A DNA stretch of 39,169 nt from an uncultured Bacteroidota bacterium (GTDB lineage Bacteria; Bacteroidota; Bacteroidia; 2-12-FULL-35-15): positions 1 through 39,169 of the forward strand of contig CAIXIP010000108.1 of the NCBI GenBank assembly GCA_903919535.1, given 5' to 3'. A model generated the notes under the pieces. The model searched no databases. It was not told the origin of the DNA and saw nothing but the letters and a program-made list of their open reading frames with translations. Numbering within the stretch: the first letter of the stretch is position 1; every line of letters begins with the position of its first letter. The position numbers were made by a program, and so were the translations under genes. This document shows positions 18,590-28,894 of the stretch, piece after piece.

Positions 18590-21382
18590 TTAATTTATAA
18601 CCAATTTTTTAATTGCCTTAACACCTTTATTTTCTATACTTACAGTATAAATACCTTTTGTATAACCACTGATGTCAATATTCTTTAAGGTTTTTGAATT
18701 GCCTGCTGAGTTTATCGTTTCTTCATAAACTATTTGCCCAATTGCATTCATAATTTTTATGGTAGCATTTTGAATCACCTCTGATAATTCTATTGTTATT
18801 TCATTGTTTGCAGGATTTGGATAAAGCAAAGTTGATGCATTTAAATCACTTTGATTTAAACCTGTTGCAATTGAAGTATGTTTTATATTTGAACGGGTTG
18901 TATTTATTGATGCTCGGGTGGGGCTGCAACTAATACCTAGGGCTTGTACTCTCCATTTACCATTAGGGTACAAAGCATAATTGGGGTCAGTAGTAGCTAA
19001 ACCGGGGGTGTTTACCAATACGGTCCATGTTCCGGTTCCGGTATTGTTTCTTATAAACTGATAACCAGTTACTGGTGTTGATCCCCCCTCAACTGTATAT
19101 GCATTCCATGAAAAGTTCTGATTACTTTGTTGTACAAAAATAGATTGGTGATATGGACTTTTTGCACTTAGGTTTCCGCAAGAATCGCGAATAGCTAACT
19201 TATATTGATAACTAGCATATTGTGGATCTCCACCATTTGGACCCCCAATGTTTCTTGCCGTATCCGTAAACATACTTAAAGAATTTTTTGAAACAGCTCC
19301 TATGCGTAAATAATTTGTAGAAATTACATCGTATCGATAAACAATAAAACTATCCACTGCGGTGTATTGCGTTTTGTCCCAATATATTTCATTATTTATT
19401 GAAAGTGAATCAACTGTTACCATGCAGATTGAAGGAGTAACAGGTGTAATTACATTTATTGTTTTTGTTGCTGTATTACTACAACCAAAACCGTCTGTTC
19501 CAGTTACTGTATAAGTTGTTGTTGCAGCTGGGGTAAAACTAACGCCATTGTTTACACCGCTCGGTAACCACGTATAAGTGGTTGCTCCACCACCGGTTAA
19601 AGTTGCAGGGTTTCCTGAACAAACTTTTATTACAGATGCACTTGCCGTAACTGCTGGCAATGCATGAACGGTCACAGCAAAAGCTGTAGATGCAGTTCCA
19701 TTGCCACAGCTATTTGTAGCCAATACACTTACATTTCCTGAGGTTGCTGATGCTGCATAATTTACTGTAATTGAATTAGTATTGCTACCCGAAGCTATTG
19801 ATGCACCAGTTGGCAATGTCCAGTTATAACCTGTTGCGTTTAATATTGACCCAACTGAATAAACAACTCCGGCTTGACCTTTACAAACACTTGCTGTGCC
19901 AGTAATACTACCAGATGCTGAAGGCAAAGGGTTTACTGTTATTGGCAAGCTCGAAGATGAGCTACCACTGCCACAAGCATTCGTACCATAAACCATAACC
20001 GCTCCGGATGAAGCGGTATTAGAATAATTAACCACAATACTATTAGTATTACTACCTGAAGCAATTGAAGCACCTGTTGGTAAACTCCATGAATAACCTG
20101 TTGCATTGGTTATTGCTGTTACTGTATAACTAACCCCATTTTGTCCCTGACAAACACTTGCTAAACCAGATGCACTTACTGATATAACTGGAAGGGGATT
20201 AACCGTAATAACTTTTGTTGAAGAGACTCCATTACCGCATGAATTTGTTCCGTTTACGGTAACATTGCCTGATAAAGCATTTGTAGTAAAATTAACCGTA
20301 ATACTATTGGTATTGCTACCTGTTGCAATAGATGCACCACTTGGCAGTGTCCAATTATAACCAGTAGCGTTTAAAATTGAAGGTACAGTATAAGAAACGC
20401 TATTTGTGCCTGCGCATAAACTTGATGTACCTGTAATGCTACCTGCTGCAACTGGCAATGGGCCTACACTTATTGGCAAAGCTGTACCCACACCATGACC
20501 ACAACCATTCACACCCGATACTGAAACACCTCCACCGGAAGCTGTACCAGAAAAATTAACAGTAATATTATTGGTGTTGGCACCAGCTGTTATCGTAGCT
20601 CCAACAGGCAATGTCCAGTCATAACTAATTGCATTAGTAATTGTGGGAACTGAATAAGTAACAGAATTTTGGCCTTGGCAAACACTGTTTGAGCCTGTAA
20701 TACTTCCAGCAGCTCCTGGTAATGGACTCACAGTTATTGGAAGAATAGCAGAAACGGGGCCATTTCCACAACCGTTTGTTCCATAAACAGTCATATTTCC
20801 TGAAATAGCGGATGTTGAATAATTAACTTGAACACTATTTGTATTAGCTCCGGTCGCAATTGTTGCTCCAGTTGGTAACGACCAAACATAACCGGTTGCT
20901 GCCGAAATCGAAGATACGTTATAACCTATTCCAACCATACCTTGGCAAGGGGATTGCGGACCAGAAATTAGGCTTGGTGGGCTTGGCAAAGCATTAATAA
21001 CAATATCTATTTCGGCTGTTATCACCCCACCGCTTGCGGTACAATACATTCCATCATTGTTTAGTGTTATTTTTACTGTTGTGCCTGCATCTAATGGAGA
21101 AGGTGCGTAAGTAGCAGATGAGCCACCACCAGTAAGATTAAGTGTTCCTGAACCTGCAAGTACATTCCATGTACTGTTGCAATCAGGATTAACATAGCCA
21201 GTCAAATTAATATAGCCAATATTATTAATGCACCAAGTTGTTGGACCCGTAATATATGTTTCACAGGGAGGATCGAGAACAGTACTTTTTTTCTCTGTTT
21301 TATCGCCATTATTTTCAATTGCGTTTAACGGATTAATTGCAAATTGAATTACTATAATTATAAAAGTGATGAGTTTTTTCAT
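18590..21382 (-). CDS. T9SS type A sorting domain-containing secreted repeat protein (PKD/Ig-like repeats)
   Basis: Signal peptide MKKLITFIIIVIQFAINPLNA (likely start 21382, not 21427); five repeats of C-x-G-(…)-GYxWxLPxGAxIAxGxNTNSIxVNY; C-terminal LLYPNPANNEITIEL…GYTKGIYTVSIENKGVKAIKKLVIN. Confidence 0.9.
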   Translation of the reverse strand: MKKLITFIIIVIQFAINPLNAIENNGDKTEKKSTVLDPPCETYITGPTTWCINNIGYINLTGYVNPDCNSTWNVLAGSGTLNLTGGGSSATYAPSPLDAGTTVKITLNNDGMYCTASGGVITAEIDIVINALPSPPSLISGPQSPCQGMVGIGYNVSSISAATGYVWSLPTGATIATGANTNSVQVNYSTSAISGNMTVYGTNGCGNGPVSAILPITVSPLPGAAGSITGSNSVCQGQNSVTYSVPTITNAISYDWTLPVGATITAGANTNNITVNFSGTASGGGVSVSGVNGCGHGVGTALPISVGPLPVAAGSITGTSSLCAGTNSVSYTVPSILNATGYNWTLPSGASIATGSNTNSITVNFTTNALSGNVTVNGTNSCGNGVSSTKVITVNPLPVISVSASGLASVCQGQNGVSYTVTAITNATGYSWSLPTGASIASGSNTNSIVVNYSNTASSGAVMVYGTNACGSGSSSSSLPITVNPLPSASGSITGTASVCKGQAGVVYSVGSILNATGYNWTLPTGASIASGSNTNSITVNYAASATSGNVSVLATNSCGNGTASTAFAVTVHALPAVTASASVIKVCSGNPATLTGGGATTYTWLPSGVNNGVSFTPAATTTYTVTGTDGFGCSNTATKTINVITPVTPSICMVTVDSLSINNEIYWDKTQYTAVDSFIVYRYDVISTNYLRIGAVSKNSLSMFTDTARNIGGPNGGDPQYASYQYKLAIRDSCGNLSAKSPYHQSIFVQQSNQNFSWNAYTVEGGSTPVTGYQFIRNNTGTGTWTVLVNTPGLATTDPNYALYPNGKWRVQALGISCSPTRASINTTRSNIKHTSIATGLNQSDLNASTLLYPNPANNEITIELSEVIQNATIKIMNAIGQIVYEETINSAGNSKTLKNIDISGYTKGIYTVSIENKGVKAIKKLVIN
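19655..20985 (-). repeat. Tandem in-frame coding repeat, ~267 bp (89 aa) unit, about 5 copies
   Basis: Repeated segments such as ATGYNWTLPTGASIASGSNTNSITVNY followed by GTNxCGNG and TVNPLP; boundaries approximate. Confidence 0.85.
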
Positions 21383-21525
21383 TGGACTAATTTTGGGAGT
21401 TTTTAATGATCTAACAATTTTGTGCAAAATAATACAATTTTGGAAACCGACAAGGGTAAATTAATAAAAAATGCTTATACATACCTAATATAAGGAAGCT
21501 TTAACATGAATTTTATCTATTTAGT

Positions 21526-21766
21526 CTAATTCACAACTAATTTTTTAATTCCAATTATTCCTTTATTTTCAATACTTACAGCATAAACACCTTTTGTATA
21601 ACCACTGACGTCAACCTTCTTTACAATTTTTGAACTCCATTTTGTGTTTATCGTTTCTTTATAAACCATTTGACCGACCGCATTCACACCTTTTTATTGT
21701 TGCATTTTGAATCGTTTCTGATAATTCAAATGTCACTGCATTATTCGCTGAATTTGGATAAAGTAT
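21526..21766 (-). pseudogene. Decayed orphan T9SS type A C-terminal sorting domain
   Basis: Reverse strand reads ILYPNSANNAVTFELSETIQNATIK / (+1 frameshift) / VNAVGQMVYKETINTKWSSKIVKKVDVSGYTKGVYAVSIENKGIIGIKKLVVN*; no start codon, in-frame TAA just upstream; closely resembles the C-terminus of 18590-21382. Confidence 0.9.
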
Positions 21767-21944
21767 GATGACATTTATTTTTTATTGTTTTCTACTTATT
21801 GATAACAAATATGTGATAATTTGCCAATATCAAAAGAAGTTTATGGCCGATAAATCCCATTGAAATAAGCCATCAACAAATTTATTAGATACATATATAA
21901 TTTAAAGATTCGTAAATTCGCAACGAATACTAACAAAATCCAAT

Positions 21945-22376
21945 ATGATACATTTTCATACACAAGACATAAAATTTACATTAAAAAATAAAACGGTTTT
22001 AAAACATTGGATTACATCAATCATAGAAAAAAAGAAGCGGAAATCAGGAGAGATAAGTTTTATTTTTTGTTCAGATGAATATCTGCTTAATATTAACAAA
22101 CAATACCTCAACCACGATACATACACCGATATTATTACTTTCGATTATTCACAAGAAAATGTGAAGTTGAATATTAGCGGAGATATTTATGTCAGCATTG
22201 AAAGGGTAAAAGAAAATGCTTCCAAATTTTCTAAATCATTTGAAGAAGAGTTGCACCGCATACTTATTCACGGAACATTACATTTACTTGGATACAAAGA
22301 CAAAACAAAAATTGCAAAAACAGAAATGACCAAACAAGAAGATCTTTGTTTGGCCATTTTAAAAAAAATATATTAA
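21945..22376 (+). CDS. ybeY: Endoribonuclease YbeY (rRNA maturation)
   Basis: DTYTDIITFDY, GDIYVSIERVKENA, HRILIHGTLHLLGYKDKTK. Confidence 0.92.
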   Translation: MIHFHTQDIKFTLKNKTVLKHWITSIIEKKKRKSGEISFIFCSDEYLLNINKQYLNHDTYTDIITFDYSQENVKLNISGDIYVSIERVKENASKFSKSFEEELHRILIHGTLHLLGYKDKTKIAKTEMTKQEDLCLAILKKIY

Positions 22377-22378
22377 TA

Positions 22379-23569
22379 TTATTTTTCTATTGCATCAACA
22401 CCCGGAAGGCTTCCGCTTTCAATATATTCCAGCAATGCTCCTCCACCGGTAGAAACATAAGAAACGTCATTCCCGAAATGATATTTATTGATTGCCGCCA
22501 CAGAATCACCTCCTCCAATCAATGAAAAAGCTCCTTTTTTTGTAGCTGCAACAATTGCTTCTGCAGCTGATTTGGTGCCATGTTCGAAGCTACTCATTTC
22601 AAATACTCCCATCGGTCCATTCCACAAAATGGTTTTTGAATTTGAAATAACTTTGGCAAATATTTTTTCGCTGGCAGGTCCAATATCCAAGCCCATCCAA
22701 CCATCTGGTATAGATTTGATATCCACAGTTTGTTTTTCGGCTTCGTTATTAAAAGCGTTGGCAACAATAGCATCTATAGGTATATAAATATTTACACCTT
22801 TCGCTTTTGCATCGTTTAAAATATTTAATGCTGTTTGTAGTTTATCCTCTTCAACCAGTGAGTTACCTATGTTTCCGCCTTGAGCTTTAACAAATGTAAA
22901 TGCCATTCCGCCCCCAATAATAATATTATTTGCTTTATTGATGAGTTGTTCTAAAATCAAAATTTTGTCAGACACTTTTGCTCCACCCATTATAGCGGTA
23001 AAAGGTTTTTCTGATTTATTTAACACTTTGTCAACGCTTGCTAACTCACCACTCATCACATAACCAAAACATTTATTATTTGGGAAAAATTGCGCTATAA
23101 CCGCTGTGGAAGCATGCGCACGATGGGCTGTTCCAAAAGCATCGTTCACATAAAATGTTCCCAATTCAGAAAGTTGTTTTGCAAAATCAACATCGCCTTT
23201 TTCTTCTTGTTTATGAAAACGTAAGTTTTCCAAAAGCAAAACATCGCCTGATTTCAAAGCTGCTGCTGCATTTTTTGCAACATCGCCAATGCAATCGGAT
23301 GCAAATGAAACATGACAACTTAATAATTTACTTAAGTGATCGACAATATGTTTTAATGAATATTTTTCGGTTGGTCCTTCTTTTGGTCTCCCGAGGTGAG
23401 ACATCAATATAACAGATCCTCCATCGTTTAAGATTTTTTTAATTGTTGAAATAGCTGCACGAATGCGTGTATCATCGCTTATATTATATTGTGCATCTAA
23501 AGGAACATTAAAATCAACACGGATCAAAGCCTTTTGATCTTTGAAATTAAAATTATCAACTGTTTTCAT
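22379..23569 (-). CDS. pgk: Phosphoglycerate kinase
   Basis: [69 protein letters not shown]. Confidence 0.97.
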   Translation of the reverse strand: MKTVDNFNFKDQKALIRVDFNVPLDAQYNISDDTRIRAAISTIKKILNDGGSVILMSHLGRPKEGPTEKYSLKHIVDHLSKLLSCHVSFASDCIGDVAKNAAAALKSGDVLLLENLRFHKQEEKGDVDFAKQLSELGTFYVNDAFGTAHRAHASTAVIAQFFPNNKCFGYVMSGELASVDKVLNKSEKPFTAIMGGAKVSDKILILEQLINKANNIIIGGGMAFTFVKAQGGNIGNSLVEEDKLQTALNILNDAKAKGVNIYIPIDAIVANAFNNEAEKQTVDIKSIPDGWMGLDIGPASEKIFAKVISNSKTILWNGPMGVFEMSSFEHGTKSAAEAIVAATKKGAFSLIGGGDSVAAINKYHFGNDVSYVSTGGGALLEYIESGSLPGVDAIEK

Positions 23570-23748
23570 ACGTATTTCGTTTTTAAGAAATGGTTGTCAG
23601 ACAAAATTTGTGTTGCAAAAATAACTTTTCTGCTCATACTTAAAAATGATTTTATTCATGTGTTAAATTCAAATAAAACAATAAATAGTTTGTCAATCCA
23701 AAAGTTATTTAGATATTTGTCTAATTATTTAAATATCTAATTACAAAA

Positions 23749-24033
23749 ATGAATCTTCTATTCAAAGCTTTGAGCGACCCAACACGCAGAAAAATTATTG
23801 AACTACTGCGAAAATGCGATATGAATGCAGGAGAAATTGCCGACTATTTTTCTATTAGCAAGCCCAGCATTTCACATCACCTCGACCTACTGAAACAAGC
23901 AGGCATTGTGCTTTCTATTAAAGAAGGGCAGTTTATAACTTACTCTTTAAACACAACCGTTTTTGATGAAATGGTAAAATGGGCCATCGATCTTTCACAA
24001 AATAAAAATCTTAAAAACAAAACAAAGAAATGA
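23749..24033 (+). CDS. ArsR-family autorepressor, SdpR-like
   Basis: MNLLFKALSDPTRRKIIELLRKCDMNAGEIADYFSISKPSISHHLDLLKQAGIV winged helix; overlaps an SdpI gene by 4 nt. Confidence 0.9.
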   Translation: MNLLFKALSDPTRRKIIELLRKCDMNAGEIADYFSISKPSISHHLDLLKQAGIVLSIKEGQFITYSLNTTVFDEMVKWAIDLSQNKNLKNKTKK

Positions 24034-24683
24034 AAACATTAAAAATTGATTGGTTGATTTGGATATTTCTATTAACACCATTTATATTTATCGGAATTTA
24101 CTGGAATCAGTTTCCGAATAAAATCCCAACACATTTTAATTTTGATGGTATACCTGATGATTACAGCGATAAGCTACAAGGCTTGTTATTATTACCTGGG
24201 ATAAACCTTTTAATGTATTTTGTATTTATTTTATTGCCTATTATAGATCCTTCCCGCAAGAATTATGGCTTGTTCCAGGATAAGTTTAAAATAATTCGAA
24301 TTGTGTTGCATTTATTTTTAGCCTTTGCATTTTTCCTGATTGCCTTTTATTCATTAGGTTATCATTTTAACATGTCTTTTCTAATTATCTATTCTATTTT
24401 GCTGGTGTTTTTAATAATCGGAAATTATTTAGGAAATGTACGTCACAATTATTTTATAGGAATACGAACACCATGGACGCTTTCAAATGAAGAAGTTTGG
24501 AAAAAAACACATCGCCTTGCGGCCAAAGTCTGGGTTATTTCATCACTATTAACTATGGCTGTTTTACCTTTTGTGCCAGCCAATGTTGCTGAATTTATTT
24601 TTATTGGTTATATCGCTCTGATAACAACTATACCTATTGTGTATTCGTATATAGTTTTCAGTGAAATCAAAAAAGGGGAATAG
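24030..24683 (+). CDS. SdpI-family membrane protein (DUF1648 plus SdpI domains)
   Basis: WNQFPNKIPTHFNFDGIPDDYSDK (DUF1648) and NYFIGIRTPWTLSNEEVWKKTHRLAAKVW (SdpI). Confidence 0.92.
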   Translation: MKTLKIDWLIWIFLLTPFIFIGIYWNQFPNKIPTHFNFDGIPDDYSDKLQGLLLLPGINLLMYFVFILLPIIDPSRKNYGLFQDKFKIIRIVLHLFLAFAFFLIAFYSLGYHFNMSFLIIYSILLVFLIIGNYLGNVRHNYFIGIRTPWTLSNEEVWKKTHRLAAKVWVISSLLTMAVLPFVPANVAEFIFIGYIALITTIPIVYSYIVFSEIKKGE

Positions 24684-24703
24684 TGGCTGTCTGATATAAA
24701 GTC

Positions 24704-25522
24704 TTAGAGATCTATTTGCATAAAATCAACATTTATAGATCTTAAAAATTGCATATATGTGCTATCAGGAATATTCCATGCCATTAAACGAACCCCCTTT
24801 TTATGCAGCAGGTTTATTTTATCATTATCCAATTCATCTTTAAAATTAGTTTTATACGAAATGCCATCGAGGTTGTTTTTTAAAGCCTCTAACATTCCCT
24901 TTTCATAATCGCCATAAGATGTAATAAATGTTTTTACTAAACTATTTTTCTTTTTTATCCAACCTAACACAGAAGGGAAATCGTTTTCAAAAAGTAGATA
25001 TTTAGTTAGATTATATTTTTCGCCAAGTTTAATTATTTCTTCTGCTTCAGCTTTCATAACATCTTCAACAGCCATACTATTTCCGCTACATGGTTTCCAA
25101 TCTTTCAGGTCAATGGCAATGTATTTACGAATATTATGTTGATCCATATAATTCATAACATCAGCAAGCTTTGAGTATTTATGAGAAATCCCGTTGCAAC
25201 TATCTATACTTTCTATTTCAATATCTCTTGTTTCTACAAAACAGTTTTGTTCTCCGTTACAACCAACCACCTTTGTATTGTGAGAAAGCCAAATGGTTCT
25301 ATCTTTACTTAATTGAACATCCACTTCGATTCCTGCCATAAACGAGAGCGCATTAATACAGGAAGCATAATTGTTTTCGGGCAAAGAATCTGTTCTTCCA
25401 CCGCGATGTGCCAGTGAAATTGTTGGTGAATATTCGAGTGGTTTATCTTCATAATAATTTACTTTCTCGCAAGACAAAAAAGCAAGTATTAACAAACAGG
25501 AAAACCAAATTGTTTTTTTCAT
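24704..25522 (-). CDS. Glycerophosphodiester phosphodiesterase family lipoprotein
   Basis: SLAHRGGRTDSLPENNYASCINAL…GIEVDVQLSKDRTIWLSHNT GDPD signature; LAFLSC lipobox. Confidence 0.85.
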   Translation of the reverse strand: MKKTIWFSCLLILAFLSCEKVNYYEDKPLEYSPTISLAHRGGRTDSLPENNYASCINALSFMAGIEVDVQLSKDRTIWLSHNTKVVGCNGEQNCFVETRDIEIESIDSCNGISHKYSKLADVMNYMDQHNIRKYIAIDLKDWKPCSGNSMAVEDVMKAEAEEIIKLGEKYNLTKYLLFENDFPSVLGWIKKKNSLVKTFITSYGDYEKGMLEALKNNLDGISYKTNFKDELDNDKINLLHKKGVRLMAWNIPDSTYMQFLRSINVDFMQIDL

Positions 25523-26034
25523 TTTATACGATATAAATATTCTAAACTAAAAGATGGCTGCCACTCATGAGGCCAACCAACCTCCAAATACGTTTTACGA
25601 TCATAATAAAAAGCAGAATTATATAAAATACCACCATTCACCGAAATTGAGGATTTCTTATTGATGTTATATATTAAACGAAACTCAGGATTTATTCCTT
25701 CTACCAAAAATTCGTTATACTTATTATTAAAATGCCATGTTAATAGTTTTAGTTGAAGGAATAAATTTAATTTTCTAGGCTTTTCTTTCAGAAGTTTTCT
25801 TCCTAAATTCAAATAAGCCATCTGATAATTGTAATTTTCAAAACCCCAAGGTTTTACTCCAATTGCCATCTCGAAATAATATTTTTTTCGAATCGGCATA
25901 TTAACTCCCAGGTTCAAATATTCGTAATTACCGATACCGATAAAAACAAAAGGGTGCTGTTGAATTGTATCTTGCTGAGCTTTTAAAAAGGATTGACTAA
26001 ATACTAATAAGCAGAGAATGGCTATACGAAGCAT
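25519..26034 (-). CDS. Hypothetical exported protein, possibly outer-membrane beta-barrel
   Basis: Signal peptide; alternating aromatic strand pattern; 4-nt overlap with the GDPD gene. Confidence 0.5.
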   Translation of the reverse strand: MLRIAILCLLVFSQSFLKAQQDTIQQHPFVFIGIGNYEYLNLGVNMPIRKKYYFEMAIGVKPWGFENYNYQMAYLNLGRKLLKEKPRKLNLFLQLKLLTWHFNNKYNEFLVEGINPEFRLIYNINKKSSISVNGGILYNSAFYYDRKTYLEVGWPHEWQPSFSLEYLYRIK

Positions 26035-26242
26035 TATAAGAAATAAATTTTTGAAGCAATATACGACAAAAGTGAATGTCCAAAATGTAAAATTGTCTCA
26101 AAAAAACTTATCAAATACCTCCCGTTCAAAAAATGTAATTTCCCTACCCTTTCATCCCAAATCATTTGTTATCTTTGAAATCGTTTAAAATTTGTTTGGT
26201 AAAATACTGCCATTCAATTAAATGGATAACAAAAAGGGATAA

Positions 26243-27373
26243 ATGCTTTTTAGTGAAATAATAGGTCAACAAGCTATCAAAGAGCGATTGATACGTTCCG
26301 TAAATGAGGGACGCATTAGTCATGCCCAATTATTTTTGGGACCTCAAGGCAGCGGAAGCCTGGCTCTTGCTCTTGCATACGCTCAATACATTTCTTGCAA
26401 AAACAAGTTGGAAAACGATTCCTGCGGTATTTGTCCATCATGTGTGAAGTTAAACAAGCTGGTTCATCCCGATTTACATTTTGTGTATCCTGTTGCGCTT
26501 TCAAAAAATGTGAAAACCAGCACAGATGTAGCTGCAGAATGGCGCGAAGCATTTTTGGATAATCCCTATATCACGTTGTTTAATTGGTTCGAATTGTTGG
26601 AAGCCGAAAATAAGCAAGCTGTAATTGGTGTAGAAGAAAGCGCTGAAATACTTCGTAAATTGAGCCTCACAACATACGAAGCTGAATATAAAATAATGAT
26701 CATTTGGCAAGCCGAAAAAATGAATCAGCAAGCAGCTAATAAATTGCTGAAAATTTTGGAAGAGCCGCCTGATAAAACTCTGTTTTTGTTAGTTTGTGAA
26801 AGTGAAGACCAATTATTACGGACTATTGTTTCGAGAACACAACTAATTAAAATTCTCAAAATTAGTGATGCCGATCTAATTCAGGCATTGGTTGAGCGTA
26901 ATGAAATATCGCCCGAAGATGCTGAAAAAACAGCCCACCTGGCTGATGGGAATTATTCTGAAGCATTATTACTTATTAAAGAAAATGAAAATGCAGGTCA
27001 AAATTTAGCACGATTTCAAAAACTTATGCGTGCAAGTTTAAAATTTGACCCAAAGGCTGTATTGACTTGGATAGATGAGATTGCAGATGCAGGCCGTGAG
27101 CGACAAAAGAATTTTTTAAATTACGCTTTACATATTATTCGCGAAAGTTTAGTTTTAAATTATGGCAATGCAAGTCTTGTAAAGTTGGGTGCAAGTGAGC
27201 AGGAATTTGTTCAAAAATTTTCGCCATTTATTCATTCAAGCAATACCGAACAGTTTATTGAAGAGCTTAACAAAGCACATTATCACATGGAACGCAATGC
27301 CAATGCAAAAATTTTATTTATGGATCTGGCGTTCAAGTTCAATGAATTATTAAATTTACCAAAACCTGTTTGA
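26243..27373 (+). CDS. holB: DNA polymerase III subunit delta' (HolB-like)
   Basis: GQQAIKERLIRSVNEGRISHAQLFLGPQGSGSLALALAYAQ; CGICPSCVKLNKLVHPDLH; EEPPDKTLFLLV; SRTQL. Confidence 0.9.
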   Translation: MLFSEIIGQQAIKERLIRSVNEGRISHAQLFLGPQGSGSLALALAYAQYISCKNKLENDSCGICPSCVKLNKLVHPDLHFVYPVALSKNVKTSTDVAAEWREAFLDNPYITLFNWFELLEAENKQAVIGVEESAEILRKLSLTTYEAEYKIMIIWQAEKMNQQAANKLLKILEEPPDKTLFLLVCESEDQLLRTIVSRTQLIKILKISDADLIQALVERNEISPEDAEKTAHLADGNYSEALLLIKENENAGQNLARFQKLMRASLKFDPKAVLTWIDEIADAGRERQKNFLNYALHIIRESLVLNYGNASLVKLGASEQEFVQKFSPFIHSSNTEQFIEELNKAHYHMERNANAKILFMDLAFKFNELLNLPKPV

Positions 27374-27480
27374 TACAGGTATCGAAGCAATACGCTTTAA
27401 AAAATTGACATTTAGTAGGACACTTTTGTCAGCAACAAAAATTAATCAACAGCTTTTTTAAAGCTTAAGAGATAAAAGAT

Positions 27481-28860
27481 ATGGGATGTAGTGGATGTTC
27501 AACCGGCAGAGGATGCAGTACAGCAAGTACTGATTTGCCTGGTGGTTGTAAGAATAATGGATCGTGTAGTACCGGAGGATGCAATAAATTAAACGTATTC
27601 GATTGGTTGGCAAATATGGAATTACCAGCTGGTCAGCCAGTTTTTGATTGTGTTGAAGTACGATTTAAAAATAGCCGTAAAGAAATTTTTAGGAATGTAA
27701 ATACTCTTCCCTTAAATGTTGGAGATGTTGTTGCTGTTGAAGCTTCACCAGGTCATGATATTGGTGTAATTTCTATTTCAGGTGAATTGGTTCGCCTTCA
27801 AATGAAAAAGAAAAATGCTAATCCTGCATCTGAAGAAATAAAAAAACTATATCGCAAAGCCAAACAAACCGATATTGATAAATGGGTAGAAGCGCAAAAC
27901 CTGGAACATTCAACCATGTATCGTGCTCGCACCATTGCTGTGAAGTTGAACTTACAAATGAAAATTTCAGATGTTGAATATCAGGGCGACAAAACAAAAG
28001 CAATATTTTATTATACCGCTGAGGAACGCGTTGATTTTAGAGAACTTATAAAAGTGTTGGCAGATGAATTTAAAGTGCGAATTGAGATGCGTCAGATTGG
28101 TGCACGTCAAGAAGCCGGCCGATTAGGAGGCATTGCATCTTGTGGACGAGAGTTGTGTTGCTCTACCTGGTTAACCGATTTCCGTTCTGTTTCAACAAGC
28201 GCAGCTCGTTATCAACAGCTTTCATTAAACCCTTTGAAATTAGCAGGACAATGCGGGAAGTTGAAGTGTTGTTTAAATTATGAATTAGATAGTTATCTGG
28301 ATGCTATCCAGGATTTTCCGGAAGTAAATAATGTGAAGCTTGAAACTCAACGAGGAAGAGCTTTTCATCAAAAAACAGACATTTTCAGACGCACCATGTT
28401 CTTCTCTTATACCGATGAACCGGACAACTTTATTCCCCTTCCAGTTGATCGTGTGAAGTTGATAATTGAGATGAATGCAAAAGCTGAAAAACCTGAAGAC
28501 CTATTAGCGAAAGTTATTCAACCAAGAATTGTTGAGAAAAAACCTGATTACGAAAATGTAGTCGGACAGGATAGTCTTACCCGATTCGATAAAAGCAAAA
28601 AACCTAAATCGAAAAACAATAAGAGAAGAAACGGACCTCCAAACCCTAACAAACCGGCTGGAGTAGTAACTGGGAATAAGCCTAATTCGACACCCAACCC
28701 AAATCAAAATAAACCAAAACCAAATCCGAACCCGAATCAAAATAAACCGAATCCGAATCCAAACATAGGTAATAAACCAAAAAACAATACTAATCGTCCG
28801 CGCCCAATTATTAAACAGCCTGGTCAAAACAATAATAACAGACCACCGGAAACTAAGTAA
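27481..28860 (+). CDS. PSP1 domain protein (RicT/YaaT family) with Cys-rich N-terminus and Asn/Pro-rich C-terminal tail
   Basis: MRQIGARQEAGRLGGIASCGRELCCSTWL…LAGQCGKLKCCLNYE; N-term MGCSGCSTGRGCS…GGC; C-term NPNPNQNKPNPNPN. Confidence 0.9.
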   Translation: MGCSGCSTGRGCSTASTDLPGGCKNNGSCSTGGCNKLNVFDWLANMELPAGQPVFDCVEVRFKNSRKEIFRNVNTLPLNVGDVVAVEASPGHDIGVISISGELVRLQMKKKNANPASEEIKKLYRKAKQTDIDKWVEAQNLEHSTMYRARTIAVKLNLQMKISDVEYQGDKTKAIFYYTAEERVDFRELIKVLADEFKVRIEMRQIGARQEAGRLGGIASCGRELCCSTWLTDFRSVSTSAARYQQLSLNPLKLAGQCGKLKCCLNYELDSYLDAIQDFPEVNNVKLETQRGRAFHQKTDIFRRTMFFSYTDEPDNFIPLPVDRVKLIIEMNAKAEKPEDLLAKVIQPRIVEKKPDYENVVGQDSLTRFDKSKKPKSKNNKRRNGPPNPNKPAGVVTGNKPNSTPNPNQNKPKPNPNPNQNKPNPNPNIGNKPKNNTNRPRPIIKQPGQNNNNRPPETK

Positions 28861-28894
28861 TTAAATGGAAAACAGAGGCACTTGCAATAAATTC

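Noticed and set aside
19655-20985. Regular ~267-bp repeats as a possible CRISPR or non-coding array
   Set aside because: The repeats are in-frame, diverged protein modules within one long CDS; unit length and absence of unique spacers exclude CRISPR.
23749-24683. Toxin-antitoxin or defence system call for sdpR/sdpI
   Set aside because: No toxin gene nearby and both genes match a known autorepressor/immunity architecture.
28660-28860. AAACCNAAYCC-like low-complexity repeats as a DNA element
   Set aside because: Explained by the in-frame Asn/Pro/Lys-rich tail of the PSP1 protein.
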